This document shows, in pieces, positions 25,148-33,177 of a stretch of 64,000 bases of DNA (the stretch's first letter is position 1; every line of letters begins with the position of its first letter). A program made the position numbers and the translations under genes. The notes under the pieces were generated by a model. It made no database searches and was not told where the DNA came from. It worked only from the letters and a program-made list of their open reading frames with translations. This stretch comes from Devosia pacifica (lineage in GTDB: Bacteria; Pseudomonadota; Alphaproteobacteria; Rhizobiales; Devosiaceae), in assembly GCF_014652635.1 (NCBI RefSeq), contig NZ_BMZE01000002.1, positions 663,562-727,561 of the forward strand. Direction: 5' to 3'.

Positions 25148-27094
25148 CTAGCCTTCAGACGTCGCACCTGCACTGATAAGTCGGTCAATGTCCAACTGGA
25201 ATACGCCGTTTCGCACCACATTGCTCGCGCGAAGTATCGCCAACAATGCTTCTGGACCTCTTAAGTTCGAGCCGAAAAGTGACCAGCAGCCATTTGGGCG
25301 GTGGCAAACACGATCGACGCTAATCCCGAACTCGTGCCCCAAGAGCTCGAAGTCGTTGCCCATGTGGTGCCCACTGTCCCCAATCCTGAGAGCCGTCACG
25401 CTCCTCGATAGTTTGGAAGACATGTATCCGAGCACATTGAGCTTGGTGCTGCCAGCGAGCACGATATCGATAGAGTGCATAGACATCGCAAACCTGATCT
25501 CGCCTGACTCCATGAGCGGCGATTTTTTGAGTTCAGTCAGGAAGTTAGCAAGGTCTGCGACACGATCGGTATCAATAGACACCTGAACCGAGCTGCGACG
25601 CCCGTCAGAGTGCAGGATGCCAGGATGTCGATCAAGCCATTCATACACGGCTTGCATAATGGGCGACACGGGCGGGGGCTCTTCGGAAATGTTAACGTCC
25701 AGGGTGCGCACAACCCCCCCGTTGTAATATCCCATGATCACAGCTCGGTGCTGATCTGGGGGAAGCACGTCACGAAGCATTTCACCGGCCGAGCCTCCTC
25801 GACCCGTGGCGATGCCGATCATCACGCCTCCGCCAATCAGGCGAGACAATTCGTTGATGATTGCAGGAGCAGGAGGCGATAGCCGTTCGTCGGTGGTGAC
25901 GATCGTGCCATCATAGTCCATCACCAAGGCGTCGAACTCGGCGCCCCTCAAAGCTTCCAAAACGCTGACGTAGCTCTCGATTACATCGGTCGGTGGGGTT
26001 TCTTGTCGATCGCTGATGCGATGCGCTGAAAGTTTATGGCGAACTGGAGCAACAAGCTTGGTGCTAAGACGTCGCAGGCCGGCGGCCTCGTAAATCGGCT
26101 TGGCGAAAGCGCCATGGCCAGGCTTGCCGGGATCTACCCCCTGCCGGTTGCCCAACGCTTCAACTACCAAGAGTGCATCGACCATGGTCATCGCAGCTTC
26201 GATCCTTCCCCCGTCCGATATCTGGATCGTTTGGCGCCGGATCGTTGCCGGCAGTTTCTCACTTATCTCGGACCAGATATCTGCGGACACCTTGCTGGTT
26301 AGAGCCAGGACGAAACTGCTGTCGCCCCTTTGAGCCAACCAGACATGTCTGCCATGAGCGAAGTTTCGGAAGTCGGTTCTTTGCACGGGATGGAGTGCGG
26401 CCTCCCATAGGGACGTCTCGATTGTAACGGCGGCGGCGTCTAATTGGGGATCGGTAAGCAGAAGGATTGTATCCGTCGGTCTCACCTCGTCCAGCCTCCT
26501 GCGGAGCGAGGTACGGGCGTCTGGCAAAAGCCGACGCTGAAGCTTTTCTTGCAAAAGCGCAGGAATGTCGCGCGAGTGGACACCATGCACCGCACGTTCC
26601 GTAGCAGTGACCAACGCCGCGACAACTGCCCAAAGTGAATGGGTCGATAGAAAACCGTCCTTTTCGTCCGCGACGGCGACGTAGTGGCCGGAAAAATTCT
26701 CGCGACCAATGAGGCGTCTAAGAGCTGCCGCTTCGGGATTGCTGGTGACAACATGGATTTGAGCAGCATTGCGCAGGATGGCGGCATCGACTGCTGCGAG
26801 GATGTCAGGATTATTCCCGCGACCAGTAAACAGCCACACTGCAATGGAGCTCAGATCCTCGTGTCCCAAAACGAATTCCATCGGGGTCTGAAGGGCGCTG
26901 GTTTTGTCCGAAACATCGCGGCGACACCTATTAAAGAACGCTGCGCTCGCCAATGAGCCGCCGGACCCGACAGCAATCGAGGGAATGTGCCTTCCTGCGC
27001 TCAGGGCCTGCGCCAAACTCAAAGTTGTTTGGTCGGCCACCAGCTCAGTAGTCTTCGAAAGACCGTCTAGCTTCTGGCTTAGAACATTGGTCAC
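25148..27094 (-). CDS. SIS sugar-isomerase-like domain fused to HAD phosphatase
   Basis: A 648-residue fusion. The N-terminal half (about 30-345) resembles tandem SIS domains of the GlmS/AgaS type: AVGSGGSLASAAFF at 41-54, VVTSNP at 115-120, then a second lobe with ETSLWEAALHPVQRTDFRNF (226-245), similar to the SIS catalytic E...H...F(R)HG region. The C-terminal part (about 385-640) is a Cof-type HAD: motif I DYDGT at 393-397, motif II GIATGR at 427-432, a lysine in TKLNVLGYM, and motif IV GDSGHHMGNDFELL. It therefore may isomerise and dephosphorylate a sugar phosphate. GTG 27094 overlaps the previous stop by 4 nt. Confidence 0.85.
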   Translation of the reverse strand: MTNVLSQKLDGLSKTTELVADQTTLSLAQALSAGRHIPSIAVGSGGSLASAAFFNRCRRDVSDKTSALQTPMEFVLGHEDLSSIAVWLFTGRGNNPDILAAVDAAILRNAAQIHVVTSNPEAAALRRLIGRENFSGHYVAVADEKDGFLSTHSLWAVVAALVTATERAVHGVHSRDIPALLQEKLQRRLLPDARTSLRRRLDEVRPTDTILLLTDPQLDAAAVTIETSLWEAALHPVQRTDFRNFAHGRHVWLAQRGDSSFVLALTSKVSADIWSEISEKLPATIRRQTIQISDGGRIEAAMTMVDALLVVEALGNRQGVDPGKPGHGAFAKPIYEAAGLRRLSTKLVAPVRHKLSAHRISDRQETPPTDVIESYVSVLEALRGAEFDALVMDYDGTIVTTDERLSPPAPAIINELSRLIGGGVMIGIATGRGGSAGEMLRDVLPPDQHRAVIMGYYNGGVVRTLDVNISEEPPPVSPIMQAVYEWLDRHPGILHSDGRRSSVQVSIDTDRVADLANFLTELKKSPLMESGEIRFAMSMHSIDIVLAGSTKLNVLGYMSSKLSRSVTALRIGDSGHHMGNDFELLGHEFGISVDRVCHRPNGCWSLFGSNLRGPEALLAILRASNVVRNGVFQLDIDRLISAGATSEG

Positions 27095-28254
27095 AGAAGC
27101 GCCTTCTGTTCACTCAGATCAACCTCAGCGTCAGAGGTAGTTTCCGGCTCGGGTTTGCTGAATTGAGCTGCAAAGCCATCGTAGACAGGACCATCCAGCC
27201 AAACATGGACAAGCTTCAGGTCAGTGGGGCCTTGATTAAAGTCTGGCGCCTCCATCTCGTAGCGCAGCGCCTCGACATAATGAACTGCCAGGTCATGTTT
27301 GATGGCAGCCATCATTGCGCCTGCTGCCATCACCTTGCTGCCGATCGGCGAGAGGATTATTTGAGATTCGTAGACGCCTGCCACCGTCTTATCGTAGCGG
27401 GCCTTCAACGTTTCGATTGTCCGGAATGTATCGAGCGGATTTCGCTCGGAAACGTACATGAAATCGCGGTTGTTGACGTTCCAGAGTTCGCGGATTTCCT
27501 CTCCGTACTCCGCGATAAGCTCGTCGGCTCGGCGTGGGTCACTGGCCGGAAATGGCAAGATCGGGCACACCTTGTATAGCTCGTCAAAGCTAGCATGGAT
27601 CTTGCGAAAGGCTGCGTTACGTTTTTTTGCCAGTTGGGGCAGCCAAATCCTGGCCACGCGACGTTCAGAGTCATCCGGCAGGGCGCCGGTAAACCCGCGC
27701 ACTGCCTGCGGCCGTGCCGCAGGCTCACCCACAATGCCGCCGTCTAGCTCCGGGTTCGAGGTCACCATGATATGCAAGTTGAGGTCACTGCGCCGTTCTG
27801 ACCAACCCAGAAGTATGCGGGCCGCTGGATATGAAATGCCCAATGACAGCGCGCTCATATCGAGGACGATGTCAGTAACATCGGCCGGTAGCGCGAAGCG
27901 CCGAAGCCGTTCGCTTATCTTGGTCCCACCGACAGGTGCGCTATCTTCTGGATCGAAGATGTCGATCGGCCAGATTTCCAAGTTCTCGATACGATCCCGG
28001 AGCGCTCCTTCGTTCTGGTCAGCTGCATCTCGCAACGCTTGTATCGCCTCGCCTCGTTCCTCACGCACTAAGATCGCCTGGAGCCGTTGCCCCATAGTTT
28101 CGGCCAGAGCCGACGGGATCGTTTGTGTCCGAGGGTCGAAACCAGCGCCGGCCAACAGGACGCATTTACAATCGACCCGCGCAAAATAGTCCGAGATGAA
28201 ACGCGATACGTCGCTATTGAAGTGCGTAATGCAATTTCCCCAGTGCTCACGCAT
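27091..28254 (-). CDS. Unknown protein of the PRTase/AAA operon
   Basis: A 387-residue cytosolic protein I do not recognise. The N-terminal region has an alternating beta-alpha pattern with the glycine-rich turn KCVLLAGAGFDPRT (residues 30-43), suggesting a Rossmann-like nucleotide- or SAM-binding fold; the GAGFDxR motif recalls leucine carboxyl methyltransferases but the rest does not follow. A second hydrophobic strand is VTDIVLDMSALSLGISYPAARILLG, then LHIMVTSNPELDGG. The C-terminal half has YESQIILSPIGSKVMAAGAMMAAIKHDLAVHYVEALRYE, which looks like a conserved ligand-binding helix-strand unit. It overlaps the AAA gene stop by 1 nt and the SIS-HAD start by 4 nt. Confidence 0.7.
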   Translation of the reverse strand: MREHWGNCITHFNSDVSRFISDYFARVDCKCVLLAGAGFDPRTQTIPSALAETMGQRLQAILVREERGEAIQALRDAADQNEGALRDRIENLEIWPIDIFDPEDSAPVGGTKISERLRRFALPADVTDIVLDMSALSLGISYPAARILLGWSERRSDLNLHIMVTSNPELDGGIVGEPAARPQAVRGFTGALPDDSERRVARIWLPQLAKKRNAAFRKIHASFDELYKVCPILPFPASDPRRADELIAEYGEEIRELWNVNNRDFMYVSERNPLDTFRTIETLKARYDKTVAGVYESQIILSPIGSKVMAAGAMMAAIKHDLAVHYVEALRYEMEAPDFNQGPTDLKLVHVWLDGPVYDGFAAQFSKPEPETTSDAEVDLSEQKALL

Positions 28255-30158
28255 CAGTCAGCCTCACCCAGAATTTGATTGAGATCTTCGACCGTTCTTT
28301 CGAGGAAGTTGCCTCGGCTGAGATCGAGCCCGTTCGCCAAGCAGACCGGGCCGGACAATTCAAGCAGACACCACTGCTTTCCGCCTTGTCCATAGTCTCT
28401 GACCGCGCTCAATGCGCCGTAAGCAATGGCGTATTTCAAGACCACCGGAAGCTCGGTGTCGGAATGCAGCAATTGCTTCATCTCAGACTCCAAAATGCCG
28501 ATGGTGTTGGCGCCGCCGCCTAACGGCGCATTTGGCTGCATCGCATTCTCGCGGCAGTCCGCAACAAATCTATCGATCAATGCCCTGACCCGCTTGGAAT
28601 ATGGGAATGACCACTTAGCGATAATCTCACTCGCCCTTTCAGTAAGTGCATCTTGTTGCTGGGCCGGCGTCAGCGTCGTTTCCTGGTTTCGGATGACCTT
28701 GGTTTCCATGCGTGCAACCAGTGAGCCTGCCAACTGCAGAAAAAGCTCCGCATTTTCCCCGCTCGCGTTGCACAGGTCTTCCATTCCAAAGTGGAGCGGT
28801 CTTCCGTAATCGTGATGCAGGTGCACCCTGGCGGCGTCGACGATCTGCGATTTTGCTTTGACGGGTACATTCGGTTCTGGGTCGTCGAACAGCGACATCG
28901 TTGTTCCCGCAACCCTTCCAGCATGCCGGTGCATCAGGATGCGCAACATCGCCTCTTCCACGTCGGGGGTAAGGTCCGCTTTGGTGGAGCCCTTCGCGTA
29001 TCGTTTGACTACTTTGCGGATATGCTCGCGGCGCGAAGACGTGATCTCGAGCGCCTTCTGCTCACGGTCGATTACGGAGGCCAGTTTTTGGCGGTTGTTC
29101 TGGGTGAGCAAGGGTGGCTCCTTGCTCAACAATGGTGAAAAGGCCTGGTAACCGCGTTCTTGAAGCGGTTCCACGTATCGAAGGTACCGGTTCGCCATAT
29201 CGGTCGCCATCTTGCGAAACTGCCGCCGCTCTCCGGTGCGATTGGCCGCGCTTTCCATCACGATGTCGAAGTAGTCTCTGTCGTACTTCAGGCCTGGGAG
29301 GGCGCTTTCGTCAGGCGAACGAAACACCGCGTTTGGGCTGAGGGCGTCCATCCGCATCATCATCCAGCGCCCAACGCGAATTTCCCGGCGAGCCAGCGCG
29401 TGCATCAGCGCTGCATATTGCTCGGGGTGCAGGTTATGAACGTCGTCGAGGATGACTAACGGCCGAAGTGATATCCGTGAGCTTTTCCACGTAACCTCAA
29501 AGCTTTGGATGGCTTCAAAAGGCTGGTACGGGCTCTGCGCTGTTGATGGGATGTCGGCGAGGTCAGGTGGGAGCAAGCTTGCGCCGACTGAATAGACGGC
29601 GCGTTCGACCTCTCTTGCTCGGTCTCTAATCGCAACGCTGGACAGTCCCCCGATCTGGTCAACTTGTGCGTCGGCGCCCTGACGGGCGATCACGGTGATA
29701 TCCTCAAGTTCACGATATTTGTTGGCGGTAAGCGTGCGTAACCAACCCAGCATTGCCCTCGCTTGGATGAGCGAAAGCATCAGTTTCGTTTTGACGCCAT
29801 CCTCATAGGGAAGCTCCCAGAAGTCTCGGTACTCGGACTCCATCGGTAAACGGACCGAGACCACCTTTGGGTCAACGCCGTCAGCGAAATGGATATCGGT
29901 AAGTGCCGCGGCCAAGGCCCGGGTTTCATCAGAACTTTGGTCGCGTAAAATGGCCTCGACCAACCGATACTCGACGATGGACGCCATCATCGTCTTGCCT
30001 GTTCCGGGGCTGCCGATAATGCGTACGGGCAGGTCGAGAATGTCGTTGACCTTAGGGTGTCTGGCGATAAACGTCTTCAGCGGTTCGGGACTCGTGATGT
30101 GAAGGAAAGCGCTGGTATCACGCAGATATTCTGTCGCGCGTCGAAGGAATGGGTTCAT
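28254..30158 (-). CDS. ORC/CDC6-like AAA+ ATPase
   Basis: A 634-residue P-loop ATPase. Walker A is GSPGTGKT at residues 49-56, Walker B LVILDDVHNL at about 234-243, and an arginine-rich sensor-like region RVGRWMMMRMD follows at 261-271. A long insert of about 130 residues separates the strand after Walker A from Walker B. The C-terminal half is helical and ends with a conserved-looking domain (LPVVLKYAIAYGALSAVRDYG). The layout fits the ORC/CDC6-STAND group of AAA ATPases found in accessory systems, where they act as sensors or switches. It starts 5 nt after the PRTase-like gene and overlaps the next gene by one base. Confidence 0.85.
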   Translation of the reverse strand: MNPFLRRATEYLRDTSAFLHITSPEPLKTFIARHPKVNDILDLPVRIIGSPGTGKTMMASIVEYRLVEAILRDQSSDETRALAAALTDIHFADGVDPKVVSVRLPMESEYRDFWELPYEDGVKTKLMLSLIQARAMLGWLRTLTANKYRELEDITVIARQGADAQVDQIGGLSSVAIRDRAREVERAVYSVGASLLPPDLADIPSTAQSPYQPFEAIQSFEVTWKSSRISLRPLVILDDVHNLHPEQYAALMHALARREIRVGRWMMMRMDALSPNAVFRSPDESALPGLKYDRDYFDIVMESAANRTGERRQFRKMATDMANRYLRYVEPLQERGYQAFSPLLSKEPPLLTQNNRQKLASVIDREQKALEITSSRREHIRKVVKRYAKGSTKADLTPDVEEAMLRILMHRHAGRVAGTTMSLFDDPEPNVPVKAKSQIVDAARVHLHHDYGRPLHFGMEDLCNASGENAELFLQLAGSLVARMETKVIRNQETTLTPAQQQDALTERASEIIAKWSFPYSKRVRALIDRFVADCRENAMQPNAPLGGGANTIGILESEMKQLLHSDTELPVVLKYAIAYGALSAVRDYGQGGKQWCLLELSGPVCLANGLDLSRGNFLERTVEDLNQILGEAD

Positions 30159-30163
30159 TTAGT

Positions 30164-31288
30164 TCATCCGTGGCGGTCGCGGCGGCGGAACAATGGCTGC
30201 ATGGAGTGGCCGGGTGTCCCAGGTGTCTCCGCCCAAAGCAATGCAATGCTGTTGTTGGGTGTGTTGTGATCCAAGATTAGCGGCAGGGCGCAGTTGGCAT
30301 ATCCGTACCGTACGGAGTCGATACCAGATTCGGCGAGATGCTCTTTGAGCCGCTCGTCCAGCGCTGCGTCCTGATACTTGGCACATAGAGCCAAAATCGC
30401 CTCGTCGCGCGGCAATTGTAATTGCAAGGAAGGCGGCAGCAGCGTTCCTTCCGTCACGATGACGTTTCGATCAAAGGTTGGGTTTTTCCAGCTACCCTTC
30501 GCTTTTTCAAGCAGTTCATCCAGTTTTCGCCTGGCTTGGTCGGTCGAAACGTAGTGATGAATATGCAGCGAGTAGTTCTCGACCAGCGGAACATTGATGC
30601 TCGTGCGAGCTTCCCTGACGCGGCGATCAAATTTTTCCAGCTTTCCTTTCCACTTCCCATCTCGCCGCCGCAAAAACGTTGTGCCTGACGCGGTAAAATC
30701 TTCGATGAGATAAACGCTTTCGAACTTGGCGCCTTCCCCTTCCGACTCCGCCAGCTTCTTACCAAGATCGAGCCACTTCTCGTCGTCGATATTGAGCGTT
30801 GGCAAAACCTGCTCAGTGCTCATCTTGCCGGCGTTTGCTCTACGCAGAATGTCGATCCTGCTCCCATCGCTCATACCGACAAAAAGGGTACGCCGAAGCT
30901 TGTGAGAAAACAGACGAGCAGCCTCCGGGGTCTGCCACACTTCGTACGGCTTGATCCCAAGGTCGTGAGCGACTTCAGCACGCAAGTAGGGAGTGACCAC
31001 CTCCGACATAAAGATTTCGATGAGGCACTGCAGCTCGGCTGGCGAAATGTACACGAGCCTGGTCTTGAAAAACTGATATGCGCCTTCTCGCTCGCTGGGC
31101 TCAAATTGCTTGAGCCAGACCGCAAGGCTTTCAATAAACCGTACTCCGGCGCGGAAGTCGGAATACCCATCATACTTGATGGACGACATCATCCGCAGCC
31201 ACGCATACTCGCTAGTTGCCGGGCTGCTTAGATTTTCATCCCAACCCATCACCTCGGCAATCAGATCTAATGCCATATCAGTGGCCAA
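30164..31288 (-). CDS. PRTase-like protein
   Basis: A protein of 374 residues from the TTG at 31288, with a phosphoribosyltransferase PRPP-loop motif: SVYLIEDFTASGTTFLRR, with acidic pair ED and TASGTT at about residues 196-204. This matches the hydrophobic-ED-xxx-TGxT signature of type I PRTases. The long helical N-terminal region (SSIKYDGYSDFRAGVRFIESL, then SPAELQCLIEIFMSEVVTPY) is unlike salvage PRTases and typical of large PRTase-like proteins in accessory loci. The start is TTG 31288, with GGGAGGAG 6 nt upstream; ATG 31276 lies too far from that site. It heads the five-gene operon and is divergent from an unknown gene at 31469. Confidence 0.82.
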   Translation of the reverse strand: MATDMALDLIAEVMGWDENLSSPATSEYAWLRMMSSIKYDGYSDFRAGVRFIESLAVWLKQFEPSEREGAYQFFKTRLVYISPAELQCLIEIFMSEVVTPYLRAEVAHDLGIKPYEVWQTPEAARLFSHKLRRTLFVGMSDGSRIDILRRANAGKMSTEQVLPTLNIDDEKWLDLGKKLAESEGEGAKFESVYLIEDFTASGTTFLRRRDGKWKGKLEKFDRRVREARTSINVPLVENYSLHIHHYVSTDQARRKLDELLEKAKGSWKNPTFDRNVIVTEGTLLPPSLQLQLPRDEAILALCAKYQDAALDERLKEHLAESGIDSVRYGYANCALPLILDHNTPNNSIALLWAETPGTPGHSMQPLFRRRDRHG

Positions 31289-31468
31289 GCACGTCTCCTC
31301 CCTTGAGATTACCTCTATGCACCTTCCGTGTCGCCCAGTATTGGAGCAGGGCGCAATAGTCACTCATCGCTGTTTTTTCGAGATTCTTGAAGGGGTCCCA
31401 AGCGCGATGGGCCGGGTCTGGAGTTTGGGTGATATTACGCTACTCCGTCGGACGTTCTGCGGCGCGCC

Positions 31469-32062
31469 TTGCGGCCGCTTGCAGGTTTTGTGTCGTCTTT
31501 CCGGTCTGAAGAGGCCTCGGCAAGTAACGTTGTCCATTCGTTGTATGGCGCGGTGGACATGCTGGACTTCATGGTCGAGCGTCGTCCAAAACTCGCTGCT
31601 GAACTGTTACGGTATGGCTTCCGCGACAGATTTGAGTTTTCGAATGCCCTGCTTGAACGCCTGATGCAGTCGCAAGGCAGCCGGCTTTATGAGGAGCTTC
31701 GCAGCATCGAGAACCTCACCAAGCAGAACGGGTACTTTATTGATCCCCGTAACACCCTGCTCACCGCGTATGTCGCTAATGCCACTGTAGCAAGCGATCT
31801 AGCTGCGTATAAACCTGTTGGCGACCATGTCCTTCGTGTGCACGGTCCTGCAATGACGCCAGAGTACTTGGACTTCATGAATGGAAATGCCAGCGACTTC
31901 GACAACGAACGATGGCCAGACCCCACGCATGCCGGGATCCGATTCATTGTTGTAATGGCGCGAGCCGCAGTAGAGCAGGGTGTGCCCAGTCACATGTGGA
32001 TCAACTACATCCCGCATGTCTCCACACTCGGACGTGCCGCCGAACCTTCTCGGAGGTGGTAA
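31469..32062 (+). CDS. Unknown protein, possibly interrupted
   Basis: A 197-residue open frame with protein-like composition, unlike any family I can name. It begins at a TTG (31469), with an internal ATG at 31559 as an alternative. Conserved-looking stretches are LLRYGFRDRFEFSNALLERL, ANATVASDLAAYKP and DPTHAGIRFIVVMARAAVEQG. It stops at TAA 32060-32062, and the same frame continues open to 32383, so the gene may be split by a nonsense mutation. It is divergent from the five-gene island operon, 180 bp away, and may share its control region. Confidence 0.5.
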   Translation: MRPLAGFVSSFRSEEASASNVVHSLYGAVDMLDFMVERRPKLAAELLRYGFRDRFEFSNALLERLMQSQGSRLYEELRSIENLTKQNGYFIDPRNTLLTAYVANATVASDLAAYKPVGDHVLRVHGPAMTPEYLDFMNGNASDFDNERWPDPTHAGIRFIVVMARAAVEQGVPSHMWINYIPHVSTLGRAAEPSRRW

Positions 32063-32383
32063 CGCCATCCCGGGGAATGCGGCGGTGATAATGGGGGCTG
32101 TCTTCGAGCGATCATTATGTCCGATCGCCTCACGGCCGAATTTCAGTCGTCTATACTCGTTTATGGACAGACCACTTTGCGAGACTTGCAAAATGACGGC
32201 CAGCAAAGAAAATTGAAGCGGTTCTTGGCTGTAAGTCTAGTAGCGGGCGGTCGATCAGCCGTTGACGTCGAGTACGCCAACCGTTTGCAGGGTATTTTCG
32301 CTGAAGTGGACCACGTCCTTCGATGGGATTCAAAGGACTTCGGGGAAGCCTTTGCCGCCACCTATGGGCACAAAATTCGATGA
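32063..32383 (+). pseudogene. Possible C-terminal remnant in frame with the preceding open frame
   Basis: The reading frame of 31469-32062 reopens after a single stop and runs to 32383. From an ATG at 32117 it encodes 88 residues with plausible composition (SSILVYGQTTLRDLQND, AVDVEYANRLQGIFAEVDHV). It has no convincing ribosome-binding site. It could be the tail of the upstream protein or an independent decayed gene. Frame agreement is observed; gene identity is not known. Confidence 0.3.
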
Positions 32384-33139
32384 TCGGATTTGGTCTGGCT
32401 ATCTCATGCCTGAAGCTAGGAGTTGTAGACATCCGTGCGGCAGTCAACCGACTGGCCGGACAGGGTGTGGATTTTTAGGGCTCGACGGTAATCCTTGGTG
32501 ATGAATGTCACTACGATACTGCCTCTCAGCACCTAGCGTAGTGATACATTTCGCTGATAAATCAGCACTTGGAGATCGCGGGCGGAATGCCGGAAATCCT
32601 GGGTTTTGAATGGTGTGGCGAGAGTTCCTCTCCACTATATGTCTGCTTTCCATTGAAACCTAACCAAAACCTGCCAGTCTGGTTCCGGCCCAAACTGACC
32701 TTCGCCGGCCTGCCAAAATGAGATCTGGCATCTGCTCTGAACCGACAGCCGTTTTTAATTACGCTCAGGGTTGTCGCGATATCGGATCCGATCGCCGACC
32801 CGACCGATCCCACGGTGTCGTCGGTCCCGCAGATGAATGCGGTTTCCTCGAGGATGGACCGGCGCGCTGGCCGACACGGGGTATGGCTTCGGTCCCTGAG
32901 CAAGCGGAGCACTGATGATCACAGATGGTGCGAGAACTCGGAATGGCCGAAACAGTGCAACGGTGGGCTTACAGATGCCTGCAAGGGAAATGTAGCCCTG
33001 TAGGAGGCAACATCGGTCCAGACCGTCATTTCTAGGACGCTGCATTTTGCCTCGGCGGTATTCTCCCGGTGCTGGCCGCCTGCAATATCAATAGGCAAGT
33101 GTTTGGGCCCGAAGGACGAAACTATCTCGTGCTGCATTG
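32384..33139. other. 750-bp intergenic region without supported genes
   Basis: Several short overlapping open frames occur on both strands, none with family resemblance, a ribosome-binding site or consistent codon bias. A small inverted repeat GCTGAT-AA-ATCAGC lies at 32553-32566. The sequence looks like decayed DNA at the edge of the accessory island. Confidence 0.45.
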
Positions 33140-33168
33140 CGGGCGGCGAAACGATATCTCGCCGCCCG
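33140..33168 (-). terminator. Stem-loop terminator of the GH172-importer operon
   Basis: A perfect 10-bp stem CGGGCGGCGA/TCGCCGCCCG with a 9-nt loop lies 10 nt past the binding-protein stop at 33178. It lacks a T-run, but as the last operon gene ends here it is a likely transcript end. Confidence 0.6.
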
Positions 33169-33177
33169 AGTGCGTTA

